DNA from: Bacteriovoracaceae bacterium
Lineage (GTDB): Bacteria; Bdellovibrionota; Bacteriovoracia; Bacteriovoracales; Bacteriovoracaceae
Assembly: GCA_947441615.1 (NCBI GenBank)
Contig: CANEUH010000001.1
Location: 124,001 to 188,000 of the forward strand
Reading direction: 5' to 3'
Length of the DNA: 64,000 bases
The position numbers and the translations under genes were made by a program. The notes under the pieces were generated by a model. The model was not told the origin of the DNA and did no database searches. It was given only the letters and a program-made list of their open reading frames with translations. Below, piece by piece: positions 45,842-54,916 of this stretch (position 1 is its first letter; each line of letters opens with the position of its first letter).

Positions 45842-46102
45842 TTAAGCAACCTTCTGTCTTGCCACCCAGAGGTCATACTCAGCTTGCATCTTCACCCACA
45901 TCTCGGCACTTGTTTCTAATACTTCTTCAAGTTCAATCGCAAACTCTGGAGAAATGCCACGTTTCCCATTAACGATTTCATTAATTTTACGTGGAGTGCA
46001 GCCAATAAGCTCAGCCAATTGAGATTGATTAAGATTCATCTCTTTCATATAGACTTCATCAAGAACTTGACCTGGATGAAGAGGGTTAATGTTTTTAATC
46101 AT
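45842..46102 (-). CDS. higA: HigA-family antitoxin (HTH, XRE type)
   Basis: The 86-residue protein has the HigA/VapI pattern HPGQVLDEVYMKE, then the helix-turn-helix with LNQSQLAELIGCTPRKINEI and NGKRGISPEFAIEL. It neutralises the HigB toxin and represses the operon. It is encoded 3 bp downstream of higB. The toxin-before-antitoxin order is usual for higBA. Confidence 0.92.
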   Translation of the reverse strand: MIKNINPLHPGQVLDEVYMKEMNLNQSQLAELIGCTPRKINEIVNGKRGISPEFAIELEEVLETSAEMWVKMQAEYDLWVARQKVA

Positions 46103-46105
46103 ATT

Positions 46106-46402
46106 TTATCCTTTGTGATAGTTCTCGATTTTAACTTCAGAGAATTCACCATTTTTAAATTTAAAAGTTATGGCCCATGGTAATTGAATGGTAACACTCC
46201 ATTCTTCTTTACGATCGCCTTTGAGTTTATGAAGGCGAATATTTGGTGGTTGACCCTTAATCTTCAAATCATCAATCGTACTAGTGTTATGCATGATTGT
46301 GAGGAGTGCTTTGGACCTAATCCAAATTTCTTTGGGAAGAGATTTGGCTGAATTCTTTTCCCATATTTCCTTCGCTAATTTATTTCCAAAGCTCACTATC
46401 AT
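46106..46402 (-). CDS. higB: HigB-family mRNA interferase toxin
   Basis: The ATG at 46402 gives 98 residues of the RelE/ParE superfamily (HigB, plasmid maintenance system killer). The family motifs IWIRSKALLTIMHN, LRLHKLKGDR-like NIRLHKLKGD and WAITFKFKNG are present. It would cleave mRNA at the ribosome when free. An ATG at 46420 is also in frame but would overlap the operator-like repeat. It forms a type II pair with higA. Confidence 0.9.
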   Translation of the reverse strand: MIVSFGNKLAKEIWEKNSAKSLPKEIWIRSKALLTIMHNTSTIDDLKIKGQPPNIRLHKLKGDRKEEWSVTIQLPWAITFKFKNGEFSEVKIENYHKG

Positions 46403-46430
46403 TATTCCATTATGCCACACAGTGGAATAA
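46402..46430. promoter_or_regulatory. Operator-like inverted repeat at the higBA start
   Basis: TTATTCCA (46402-46409) and TGGAATAA (46423-46430) are exact inverted copies with 13 bases between. They sit right upstream of the higB ATG, where a HigA dimer would be expected to bind and repress. Confidence 0.5.
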
Positions 46431-46504
46431 ATTTAAATAGGCATAAAAAATGCATAAAACGGGGTTGCTTGCAAGTGTATGTGTATGATTTTACGATGTT
46501 TATG

Positions 46505-46519
46505 AATGGTGCGCCCGAC
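46505..46519. repeat. 15-bp repeat inside the tRNA-Val 3' end (proximal border of islet)
   Basis: The bases aatggtgcgcccgac repeat exactly at 44963-44977. This copy includes the encoded CCA end and the 3' acceptor strand. Confidence 0.7.
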
Positions 46520-46583
46520 AAGATTCGAACTTGTGACCCCTACCATGTCAAGGTAATACTCTAACCAACTGAGCTACGGGCGC
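46507..46583 (-). tRNA. tRNA-Val (anticodon GAC)
   Basis: The gene folds as a complete cloverleaf: acceptor GCGCCCG/CGGGCGC, D arm GCTC/GAGT-type, anticodon loop TTGACAT with GAC at its centre (Val), T arm with TTCGAAT, and an encoded CCA. It is transcribed on the minus strand, with the islet carrying higBA just beyond its 3' end. Confidence 0.95.
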
Positions 46584-46679
46584 GTGGTAGCATGTTAAAA
46601 AGATTTCTTCGCTCTGTCACTATACTTTCATTGGTCTTTCCATGACTTTAAGCAAAAATTGCGCTAATTTAGTGCTCCT

Positions 46680-48347
46680 ATGACCTTAAGAATACAGAGA
46701 AAATTTATACCTTGGATCATTCATCACTCCATCGAGTTTAAATGCCAGTATCTAGGGGCATTTACCTGTCTTTATATCCTTCAGATTTTTCAGAGCGAAA
46801 TTCCAGAACGAATTAGACAACTCACTCAGCAGATGGGGCTTGGGAAACTAGGTGATGCTTCTGTTTGGATTTTTGTTGGCCTGGCCTTTGGTATTCTATT
46901 CTTTCGAACCTTTTCAAGACTCCTGTTTTTTTACCCTGCGAGAGTTCAGCAAAAACTTTTAAGGATGGAGCTCTTAGAGCTTTTAGAAACTGTTCCAAGT
47001 GCAAGATATAAAGAGAAAAGCCAAGGGCAGATTTTTCAAATACTTTTTGATGATATTAATAATTTACGTGCCTTCGTTGGTTTTGGGTTACTTCAAATTG
47101 GAAATCTTTTTATCGCTGGTTGGGTTCTGGTTCCAAAACTTAATCAAACTGATGCTTACCTTTGGCCTGCATTCTCTCCACTGTTTGCTAGTGTTGGTCT
47201 GTTCACCATCATGACTTTTATTAACCAACGTTTTTTTAAAAAGATGATGGATAAAAAGGGTGAGGTTCAGCAGTACATTATTGAATCTTACGAAGCTAAG
47301 CAGACAATTAAAAATTTTCATCGTGAAGATAATTTCATCAAAGGCTTTTTTAAAATATCCGGCGAGGAACTGTCACTTTTTTTTAAATCCTCCATTGGTT
47401 TTGCGATCACTGGCCCATACGTAAAACTTGGCCTTGGTGCTTCCCTTATCTGGGCGTCTCTCCTTATTAGAAGGCAAGGGGGAGATACCTCGGATCTCGT
47501 TTTCTTTTCTGGGTTTTTATATCTCTTCCTTGAACCCGTGATGTTTATGTCTTGGGTCGCAGTCGTTGTTTCCCAAGGAGTAGCGGCTTGGAAGCGAGTC
47601 AAAGAACTTCATGCTCTTGTGATGACACCCTCATTAGATGAAAAAGAGCTTCATGGGAAAAAAGCTTTTGTGAGTGATCAGAATATCAAATTAGATTTAA
47701 ATTATTGGAACAAAGATATTAGCTTTAACTTCAATCGAGGCGCTTGGACTTCACTAGTCGGGGAAACAGGCAGTGGTAAGAGTTATATCCTTAGCAAAAT
47801 AGCAACTTCTTTAATTTTGGACCATTTTAAAGTTTCAATGGTCCAACAGGAACCTTATTTATTTAATGATACAATCCAGGAAAATATTTTTCTTGGTAGG
47901 ACTCCGGATGAATCTTCTATTAGAAAGGCAGAAGAACTTCTTCGGATCTTTAACTTAGATAATCTAGGTTCTAGCATTGAGGATGTCCTTAAACTTGAGG
48001 TAGGGGAGAATGGGAAAAGATTGTCAGGGGGGCAGATCAAACGTGTCGCTCTGATTCGCTCGCTTCTATCTGGTGCAAATATTTTAATCTGGGATGATCC
48101 ATTTTCTTCAGTGGATATTATTTTAGAAAAGAAAATTATTGCTCGCTTGAGATCAATCGAAGGGTGGAAAGATCTGACTTTTATAATATCAAGTCATCGT
48201 TTAACAACAGTAAGATTGTCGGATCAAGTCATCTTTATATCTCCAACTGAAGGTATCGTTTCTCAGGGGGATTCAGACAAAGTATTAAAGGAAGAAAATG
48301 TTATCAAGTTCTTCAAAGAGCAAATGGTGGACCTATCTTTGGATTAG
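46680..48347 (+). CDS. ABC exporter half-transporter, subunit A (degenerate ATP site)
   Basis: The 555-residue protein has a six-helix transmembrane domain (about 25-320) and an ATP-binding domain. Walker A is GETGSGKS (about 361-368), the signature is LSGGQ and the H-loop is SSHRLTT. The Walker B region reads LIWDDPFSSVD, with Asp where the catalytic Glu is expected, as in asymmetric exporters. It pairs with the next gene, whose start lies 49 bp inside it. The substrate is unknown. Confidence 0.88.
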   Translation: MTLRIQRKFIPWIIHHSIEFKCQYLGAFTCLYILQIFQSEIPERIRQLTQQMGLGKLGDASVWIFVGLAFGILFFRTFSRLLFFYPARVQQKLLRMELLELLETVPSARYKEKSQGQIFQILFDDINNLRAFVGFGLLQIGNLFIAGWVLVPKLNQTDAYLWPAFSPLFASVGLFTIMTFINQRFFKKMMDKKGEVQQYIIESYEAKQTIKNFHREDNFIKGFFKISGEELSLFFKSSIGFAITGPYVKLGLGASLIWASLLIRRQGGDTSDLVFFSGFLYLFLEPVMFMSWVAVVVSQGVAAWKRVKELHALVMTPSLDEKELHGKKAFVSDQNIKLDLNYWNKDISFNFNRGAWTSLVGETGSGKSYILSKIATSLILDHFKVSMVQQEPYLFNDTIQENIFLGRTPDESSIRKAEELLRIFNLDNLGSSIEDVLKLEVGENGKRLSGGQIKRVALIRSLLSGANILIWDDPFSSVDIILEKKIIARLRSIEGWKDLTFIISSHRLTTVRLSDQVIFISPTEGIVSQGDSDKVLKEENVIKFFKEQMVDLSLD

Positions 48348-50007
48348 GTCTGAAATTTATCTTATCATTTTTATTATTTTTAACATCTTAATCTCAGCAT
48401 TGAGTGGATACTTCACGCCTAAATTGATTAGTGCCTTTTATGAGTCTCTGCAGAAAGATAGTGAATTTAATCATCAACTTTTGATGCTCGTGATCTTATA
48501 TTGTGGGGAATACCTTAACCGGTTCTTTTTCACTCTGAGTACCCATCGCTATATTCAGATTTTATTAAACCAAACAAGATCTAAAAGCTACTCACTCTGG
48601 CTGAAAGCTCCTTTTAAAAGGAAATCTGATAAGCATGACGAATATACATTAGGTGAAGTGCTCGCTAGACTTATGAATGATACGGATGCGGTCCGAGAAG
48701 TTGTTAGCTCTGGGAGTTTCGCTATCTTCATTGATATTATTTTTATTCTCTCCTGCCTCATTAGTTTTCTTCAACTAAATTCTCAAACCGGAATAGCTTT
48801 GTTTCTTGCTGAAATTATCGCCTGCCTTTTACTTATTAAGGGAAGTAAGGCCATGGCGGGAATCTTTATGGACGTGAGACGAATTACGGGTCTTATGGCC
48901 CGAGTCGTGACCGATCTCACGAGTGGCTTAAAAGAACTTTTTTTTAGTCCGAATGAGAAATACGCCTCAAAAAGGGGAGAGAAGATTTTTGAGGCGTTTT
49001 TAGATAAACAACTCCACGCGAATATTTGGGATGCTGGATATTATTCAGCTGCAGAGTCCTTATATCCAATCCTCGTTGCTTTAGTGATGGTGATCGTCCC
49101 TTATTCTCAGATTGTTGAGGTGGCGATTTTAGCGGCGCTCATTGATCTTATTCAGAAATCAATAACACCCATAAAAGATGTGGCCTCTAAGATTTCAGTT
49201 CTATCACGCGCGAGTACAGGCATTGATCGGATCCATCAATTCAACGAAAGTTTTGATACTAACATCTCGGAAAGAGCAGATTACAAACAACTTGTTGCAA
49301 ACGGAATGAAATTTCATCTAAGTGAATTTCAATATGATCATGGATTCAAGTTAAATGAGATCACTTTTGAGCTCAAAAAAGGAGAGGTTTTAGGAATTCT
49401 TGGTGAATCTGGTTGTGGTAAATCGACACTTCTGAAGCTTCTCTCTGGCCAATATCATACCTTCAGCGGATCTCTCAATATTGACCAGGAGACGATTAAT
49501 CCGCTTGAAGAGAAGGGCCTTCGTTCCTTTTCATCTTATGTGAGTTTAATTTCACAAGATTCTCACGTATTCTCTGAGACATTAAAATTTAATATCACCT
49601 TGGGTGATGATCAAGGTTTCGAGGAATTTTGGTCCATTGCGACAACTTCTATTCCATATTTATTGAAGTGGTCTGTGTCCCCAACGGATAAAATTTTTCC
49701 AAAAAATTTATCCATGGGTCAGAAGCAACTCCTCTCTGGTCTAAGGGCACTGTTTTTAAAAAAGCCAATTATTTTAATGGATGAGATCTCTAGTGGGCTT
49801 GATTCAGAGTTAGAGTCTGCGTTAAGAGACTTAATTACATTTTTCCAAAAGCAGTCTTTGACAATTATTGTAACTCATAGACTTGAAACAATTCTTCACG
49901 CTCAAAAACTACTTTTGTTAGACCAAGGTAAAGTTGTGGCACTTGGGTCTCCATCGGAGATGCGCGACATTTCAAAATATAAGGAATTTCTAGCTCATCT
50001 TCACTAG
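48298..50007 (+). CDS. ABC exporter half-transporter, subunit B
   Basis: The 569-residue protein has six membrane helices and an ATP-binding domain with Walker A GESGCGKS, Walker B LMDEISSGLD with the catalytic Glu, an H-loop THRLET and signature LSMGQ instead of LSGGQ. Combined with subunit A, one composite ATP site is canonical (B Walker motifs with A LSGGQ) and one is degenerate. The overlapping start supports coupled translation. It resembles MsbA/LmrCD-type lipid or drug exporters. Confidence 0.88.
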   Translation: MLSSSSKSKWWTYLWIRSEIYLIIFIIFNILISALSGYFTPKLISAFYESLQKDSEFNHQLLMLVILYCGEYLNRFFFTLSTHRYIQILLNQTRSKSYSLWLKAPFKRKSDKHDEYTLGEVLARLMNDTDAVREVVSSGSFAIFIDIIFILSCLISFLQLNSQTGIALFLAEIIACLLLIKGSKAMAGIFMDVRRITGLMARVVTDLTSGLKELFFSPNEKYASKRGEKIFEAFLDKQLHANIWDAGYYSAAESLYPILVALVMVIVPYSQIVEVAILAALIDLIQKSITPIKDVASKISVLSRASTGIDRIHQFNESFDTNISERADYKQLVANGMKFHLSEFQYDHGFKLNEITFELKKGEVLGILGESGCGKSTLLKLLSGQYHTFSGSLNIDQETINPLEEKGLRSFSSYVSLISQDSHVFSETLKFNITLGDDQGFEEFWSIATTSIPYLLKWSVSPTDKIFPKNLSMGQKQLLSGLRALFLKKPIILMDEISSGLDSELESALRDLITFFQKQSLTIIVTHRLETILHAQKLLLLDQGKVVALGSPSEMRDISKYKEFLAHLH

Positions 50008-50083
50008 TTGATCTTTTTGCTTTGTTTTTATTCTACTCGCTTTAAGTTAATATAGCCCTGTTCAAAACCAGGAGAAATTTCAT

Positions 50084-51121
50084 ATGAAAGTTATTTTGGG
50101 CCTATTGGCCCTCGCTGCGATGTGTACGTTAGGAGCTTGTTCAGAAACGAACAGTAAGCCAAGTTACTTATTTAAGCCAGCTGCCAAAGAAGGTGTCGCT
50201 GCTAAGATAGGTGATCTCGAAATTTCAAATCAAGAAATTCAGGATGGAATTGAGTCAGAATTATTTGAAGCTGAATCAAAAGTATTTGAAATTAAATTTA
50301 ATCGCTTAAAGGCGCTATTACTTCAAAAATACATGGATAAAGACTCACGTAAAAAGGGTCTATCGAATGATGAGTTTTTAGAAAAGTACATCGTTAAAGA
50401 TGTCGTGATTTCTGAGAAGCAAATTGATGCTTTCATAAAAGATCAGAATATTCCTGCAGAACACATCAATCCTCAAGTAAGAGAAAAAATTAAAGGCTAT
50501 CTTGAAATGGAACGTAAGAAAGAAGCCGTTGATAAATGGATTGCTGAGCAAACAAAGAAAACTCCTGTTGAAGTTTTTATTCAAAAACCACGTCGACCAA
50601 CTTTCCCTGTGGAGATCGGAAATGCTCCCTTCGCTGGTGCTAAAGATGCAAAAGTTGTGATTGCTGAATTTTCTGATTTTCAATGTCCTTTCTGTGCAAA
50701 AGGCGCTGACATACTTAAAGAATTAAAAAAGAAGTACGGCTCAAAAGTTAAAGTCGTGTTTAAAAATTTCCCATTGCCTTTCCATAACCACGCTGAAGCC
50801 GCGGCCAACGCAGGTTTATGTGCTAACGAACAAGGTTCAGATTATTTTTGGAACATGCATGATGAAATGTTTGCCGCCCAAGACGCACTTGATCCAGAGG
50901 GCCTAAAAAAGACGGCGAAGAAAATTGGTCTCAAAATGGATGCTTTCGAAAAGTGCTTAACAGAGAACAAATTCCTCGCTCAAGTAAAAGCAGATATGGA
51001 AGATGGTAAAAAAATTAAAGTAAAATCAACTCCAACGTTCTTTATTAATGGGCAATTAATAAACGGAGCGCAACCCCTTGAGACTTTTACAGAAATTATC
51101 GACGAAGAGCTTGCCAAGTAA
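50084..51121 (+). CDS. Lipoprotein with a DsbA-like thioredoxin domain
   Basis: The signal peptide ends in the lipobox LGAC (Cys19). The N-terminal part (about 30-165) is helical and carries SurA-like features with a long charged helix. The C-terminal part (about 175-345) is a thioredoxin fold with the CPFC motif in FSDFQCPFCAKG, and KVVFKNFPLPFHNHAEAAANA, as in DsbA-family proteins. A cis-Pro STPTFFING follows. It probably oxidises or isomerises disulfides at the outer or inner membrane. A strong stem-loop lies behind it. Confidence 0.85.
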   Translation: MKVILGLLALAAMCTLGACSETNSKPSYLFKPAAKEGVAAKIGDLEISNQEIQDGIESELFEAESKVFEIKFNRLKALLLQKYMDKDSRKKGLSNDEFLEKYIVKDVVISEKQIDAFIKDQNIPAEHINPQVREKIKGYLEMERKKEAVDKWIAEQTKKTPVEVFIQKPRRPTFPVEIGNAPFAGAKDAKVVIAEFSDFQCPFCAKGADILKELKKKYGSKVKVVFKNFPLPFHNHAEAAANAGLCANEQGSDYFWNMHDEMFAAQDALDPEGLKKTAKKIGLKMDAFEKCLTENKFLAQVKADMEDGKKIKVKSTPTFFINGQLINGAQPLETFTEIIDEELAK

Positions 51122-51151
51122 TTGACATCTCCACTCAGACTCTCTCTTGTC

Positions 51152-51180
51152 CTTAGGTAAATCAGCAAGATTTACCTAAG
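51152..51180. terminator. Stem-loop downstream of the DsbA-like gene
   Basis: CTTAGGTAAATC (51152-51163) and GATTTACCTAAG (51169-51180) pair perfectly over 12 bp around AGCAA. No U-tract follows, so Rho-dependent or stabilising use is likely. Confidence 0.55.
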
Positions 51181-51250
51181 GTTAAATCCCAAAATTCCCA
51201 ATGCTATACTAACTTATGATGTCACAGGAAGTGACTACAAGGAAAATAGT

Positions 51251-53200
51251 ATGAGCATGAACGGTGTTGATTACACAAAAAAATACGCGAGCGACCGTGA
51301 GTATTTCCAGGATGCAAATAAGAAGCTTCAGGAAATAACTGAAAAACGTATTGAAGATACCGAGAGCAGGGCCGAACATGTCATGAATAAGCAGCGTCAA
51401 AACTTTATTGAAGATCGCGCTGAATTAGAAAAAGATTATCAAGCCAAATTAAATCACCTCAAAGAGAAAACTCAAGCTTCGCTCGAATCAAACAGCAAGA
51501 TATTTAATGAAGACCTACTAAAAGAGCGACAAGAATTTACCCAAGACTCAGTTTCTAAGAGTAGGGATTTTGATCAAAGATTAAATAGCATCAAGAGCAG
51601 TTATCAAAAATCTTTGGATTCTGAAAAAAATCGAAACGTTATTCAGCAGAGATCTGATCGAAATAAATACGACAGGAATATGTCTGAAATCAAAAAAACG
51701 TTTGATAAAAAATTAGATGATTACAATCAAACCTTGTCTGGAACCGGTGCCGATCTCAGGGAGCAAAATGAAGCTCAGAGGATGCAACTTGTTGAAGCCC
51801 AGGAGAATCGATTAAGCGAGGCCTATCAAAATGCTGCCAATAATATAGGATCTTTAAAAGAGAGAATTCATTACGAAAATAAGAAAGTGAGAGAAGCGCA
51901 CCGAGCAGAGAAAGATCAGCAGAAAGAGTATATGCAAGAGCGCATGTCTACGATGCATAATAAATATCAAGAAAGATCAGACGCCCTTTCAAAGGATTAC
52001 ACAGAAAGAAATAAATCATTAACAAGGCAGCAACAAGAGGCAAATCGAAGGATGAACCTTGATAATCAAGAGCACGTCGCGAAGATAAGACATGATTATA
52101 ATGAAAAATTAAGAAAAATCGAACTAAGTAATAGGAAAAGGGATAATGGTTCTGGTGATTTTGCTGAGATCCAAGAAAAACAGCAAGGTCTAAATGAGAG
52201 AATTGTTACAGAGAATAAAATAAAGCACCTTCGAGATCAGTTAAGCACGGCGCAAGTAAATTATCAAAGACGAACAGAGAAAGATCAGCAAGCGTTTAAT
52301 CATTCGTATAAGGAAGCCAATGCTGAAGCAAACGTTAATCTAGAGAAAAAAATTAATGAAATAAACTCAGATAAGATTGTTACGATTGCAAAGCAAAAAG
52401 ATAGAGCAGAAAAAGATAGTCTCAATAGAGAGCAACAGTTTAATATTGAAAAAAATAGATATGAATCTCTTCTAATGAATGAAAAGAATAGTTCAAAATT
52501 AAGGATTGATCGATTAAAAGAAAAATTTAATGATTCAGTCGTTCTTATGGAAGAAAAGCATAAGAAGAGCATGGAAGAGATAAATCAAAACACCCACCAC
52601 GATAAAGCTGAATTTATAAAATCAGTGAATGAAAAACGTGCCGAAGAAGTTTTTGACATGAAGCGTGCGTTTACTAAAATGATGGATATGACTGTTCAAG
52701 ACTATGAGCAGCAGTTAGCACTCTTTCAAAGAGAGAACGACAATATTAAGACGGCGTTAAATCAAAGAATCGAGGATATTTCAGAAAAATATGAAAAACA
52801 ACTTGATACAGAAAGAGCAGCTTTTAAAGATCGTCATGAAGCTGATTTCAAAAGTCAGCAGGTTTTAATGGATGAGAGAGAGAGTGAATTAAAGAAAAAT
52901 ATTTCTCAGTTATCTATAAATTATCAAAGAAAAATTGATAAGATGATTGTTGAAAATGAGACAAAATTAAAGTTGATAACTAACGAATATGAGACTAAAT
53001 TACAGGATGAAAGAACTCTTTCAAATAAAGAAAAATCTCAAAAAGATTCTTTGCATATGGGAGAAGTTACCCGATTAAAAGAAAATTTTGAGAAAGAAAA
53101 GAGAAGACTGGTGAATACGTACGAGGGACAAATCGAAACGATAAGAAACAGTCACAAACAACAGTTAAACCAAATTAATGACTATAAACGATTAAGTTAA
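51251..53200 (+). CDS. Long cytoplasmic coiled-coil protein
   Basis: The 649-residue protein has no signal peptide or membrane helix. Almost the whole sequence is heptad-like, rich in Glu, Lys, Gln, Asn and Asp and poor in aromatic residues, with only a short break around Gly at 165 and 300. It is a candidate for a filament-like structural protein. Coiled-coil filament proteins such as Ccrp are known from Bdellovibrio, but homology to them is not established here. A good AAGGAAAA site precedes the ATG. Confidence 0.75.
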   Translation: MSMNGVDYTKKYASDREYFQDANKKLQEITEKRIEDTESRAEHVMNKQRQNFIEDRAELEKDYQAKLNHLKEKTQASLESNSKIFNEDLLKERQEFTQDSVSKSRDFDQRLNSIKSSYQKSLDSEKNRNVIQQRSDRNKYDRNMSEIKKTFDKKLDDYNQTLSGTGADLREQNEAQRMQLVEAQENRLSEAYQNAANNIGSLKERIHYENKKVREAHRAEKDQQKEYMQERMSTMHNKYQERSDALSKDYTERNKSLTRQQQEANRRMNLDNQEHVAKIRHDYNEKLRKIELSNRKRDNGSGDFAEIQEKQQGLNERIVTENKIKHLRDQLSTAQVNYQRRTEKDQQAFNHSYKEANAEANVNLEKKINEINSDKIVTIAKQKDRAEKDSLNREQQFNIEKNRYESLLMNEKNSSKLRIDRLKEKFNDSVVLMEEKHKKSMEEINQNTHHDKAEFIKSVNEKRAEEVFDMKRAFTKMMDMTVQDYEQQLALFQRENDNIKTALNQRIEDISEKYEKQLDTERAAFKDRHEADFKSQQVLMDERESELKKNISQLSINYQRKIDKMIVENETKLKLITNEYETKLQDERTLSNKEKSQKDSLHMGEVTRLKENFEKEKRRLVNTYEGQIETIRNSHKQQLNQINDYKRLS

Positions 53201-53218
53201 TCGTAAAAAGAATCATCT

Positions 53219-54916
53219 ATGTCTATCCGTCGCGCTAAAATTATTGCGACCATAGGACCTAGCTCCAACACGGTTGAAATGCTAGAGAAAATGATCAAGG
53301 CCGGTATGAATGCCGCCAGGATCAACATGTCCCATGGTACGTATGAAGCCCATGAACAATCGATTAAAAATATTCGTCAGGCCTCGCGGAATGTTGGAAG
53401 AGAGGTTGCTGTTTTATTGGATTTGCAAGGTCCAAAAATTAGAGTTGATAAACTTTCTGAGCCCCTTCAGTTAAATGATGGTGATATTTGGGTCATCGGT
53501 CCATCACATGTGAAGGATCAATACCCTGAGTATGCTAAGAACTTTATTCCAACTATTTATAAAAATTTAGTTAAAGATGCACATGTCGGCGCTAGGATAC
53601 TTTTTGATGATGGCCTACTTGAAGCTGAGGCGATTGAGAAAGATCGTGATGTCTTAAAAATTAAAATGATTGTGGGTGGTATTCTGAAATCTAACAAGGG
53701 TATTAATTTACCTTATGTAAAAGTTTCGGCACCTAGTTTTACAGATAAAGACAGAGAAGATTTAATTTTTGGACTAAAGCAGGGTGTGGATTATGTGGCC
53801 TTGAGTTTTGTCCGAACAGCAGATGATATTCTTGAAGTGAAGTCACTTCTTCACCAAATGAAGGTTCAAATACCAATTGTATCAAAAGTTGAAAAGCCTG
53901 AAGCCTTAGATAATATGGAAAGTATTATCCAGGCTTCGGATGCGATTATGATTGCTCGTGGAGACATGGGTGTCGAGGTTGGGAACCACTTAGTACCTAG
54001 TATTCAAAAGACAATGATTAAGGCCTGTAATGAACTCGGAAAACCGATAATTACAGCGACTCAAATGCTTGAGTCCATGATCACTAATTCTCGTCCAACG
54101 AGAGCAGAGGCAAGTGATGTCGCAAATGCTATTTGGGATGGAACAGATTGCGTGATGCTTTCTGGCGAGACTGCGTCTGGTAAATATCCCATAGAAGCGA
54201 TTCAGATCATGGGTCAGATCGTTGAGGAGGCGGAGAAAAAACCGGCAGAGAGACCTCTTCTTCGCCATATGAATATCACAAGTGTGACCGCATCTGTTCA
54301 AGTTGCTGGCTCTATCGTTGCCGAAAAAGTCAACGCGAGATGGATTATATCGATCACGGAAGGCGGAAATTCGTGCTTGAAAATGACTCGCTTTCGTCCT
54401 AAGACTCACGTTTTAGGTGTTACGAATTCATTAAATGTTATTCGAAAGATGTGTCTTTATTGGGGCATTTCTCCTTATTACTTTAATATCCATGAGGATG
54501 CTGATCTGACTCGTCTAGAAGGACTCATGATCGATAAGCTCAAGTCTGAGGACTTGGTTAAACTTGGAGATAAAGTAGTAGTCACTGTAGGGGATGGTAA
54601 ATTCTTTAAACAGGGGACAACCAATTCCATAAGAGTTGAAACAATTAAAGATGTCCCAAAAGCTCTTAAAAACACTGATCAGGATTCTATCCAGGAGGTG
54701 TCTTTCGACAGGGGAAAGTTCCTACTTGATACATCGATCTGTGCTTCTTGCCAGGCGTGTATCAATGTATGTCCTTTTGATATTTGGACAACATCAACAG
54801 AAAATAATTTAGAAACTAGAATTAATGAATCTAAAGTTAATAAATGCACAATGGATATGGCCTGTGTCGAGGTCTGTCCTACGGGTGCGATTGAGATCAT
54901 TCCCGATCACACATGA
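53219..54916 (+). CDS. pyk: Pyruvate kinase with a C-terminal ferredoxin-like domain
   Basis: The 565-residue protein begins with a complete pyruvate kinase (RAKIIATIGPSS at the start, MSHGTYE, then IARGDMGVEVG, and a C-domain to about residue 480). It then carries about 75 further residues with two iron-sulfur motifs. The first is Cys508, 511, 514, 518 followed by Pro. The second is Cys543, Asp546, Cys549, Cys553-Pro, so one expected Cys is Asp. Pyruvate kinase makes ATP from PEP; the cluster domain hints at redox control. queG overlaps its stop (ATGA). Confidence 0.9.
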   Translation: MSIRRAKIIATIGPSSNTVEMLEKMIKAGMNAARINMSHGTYEAHEQSIKNIRQASRNVGREVAVLLDLQGPKIRVDKLSEPLQLNDGDIWVIGPSHVKDQYPEYAKNFIPTIYKNLVKDAHVGARILFDDGLLEAEAIEKDRDVLKIKMIVGGILKSNKGINLPYVKVSAPSFTDKDREDLIFGLKQGVDYVALSFVRTADDILEVKSLLHQMKVQIPIVSKVEKPEALDNMESIIQASDAIMIARGDMGVEVGNHLVPSIQKTMIKACNELGKPIITATQMLESMITNSRPTRAEASDVANAIWDGTDCVMLSGETASGKYPIEAIQIMGQIVEEAEKKPAERPLLRHMNITSVTASVQVAGSIVAEKVNARWIISITEGGNSCLKMTRFRPKTHVLGVTNSLNVIRKMCLYWGISPYYFNIHEDADLTRLEGLMIDKLKSEDLVKLGDKVVVTVGDGKFFKQGTTNSIRVETIKDVPKALKNTDQDSIQEVSFDRGKFLLDTSICASCQACINVCPFDIWTTSTENNLETRINESKVNKCTMDMACVEVCPTGAIEIIPDHT

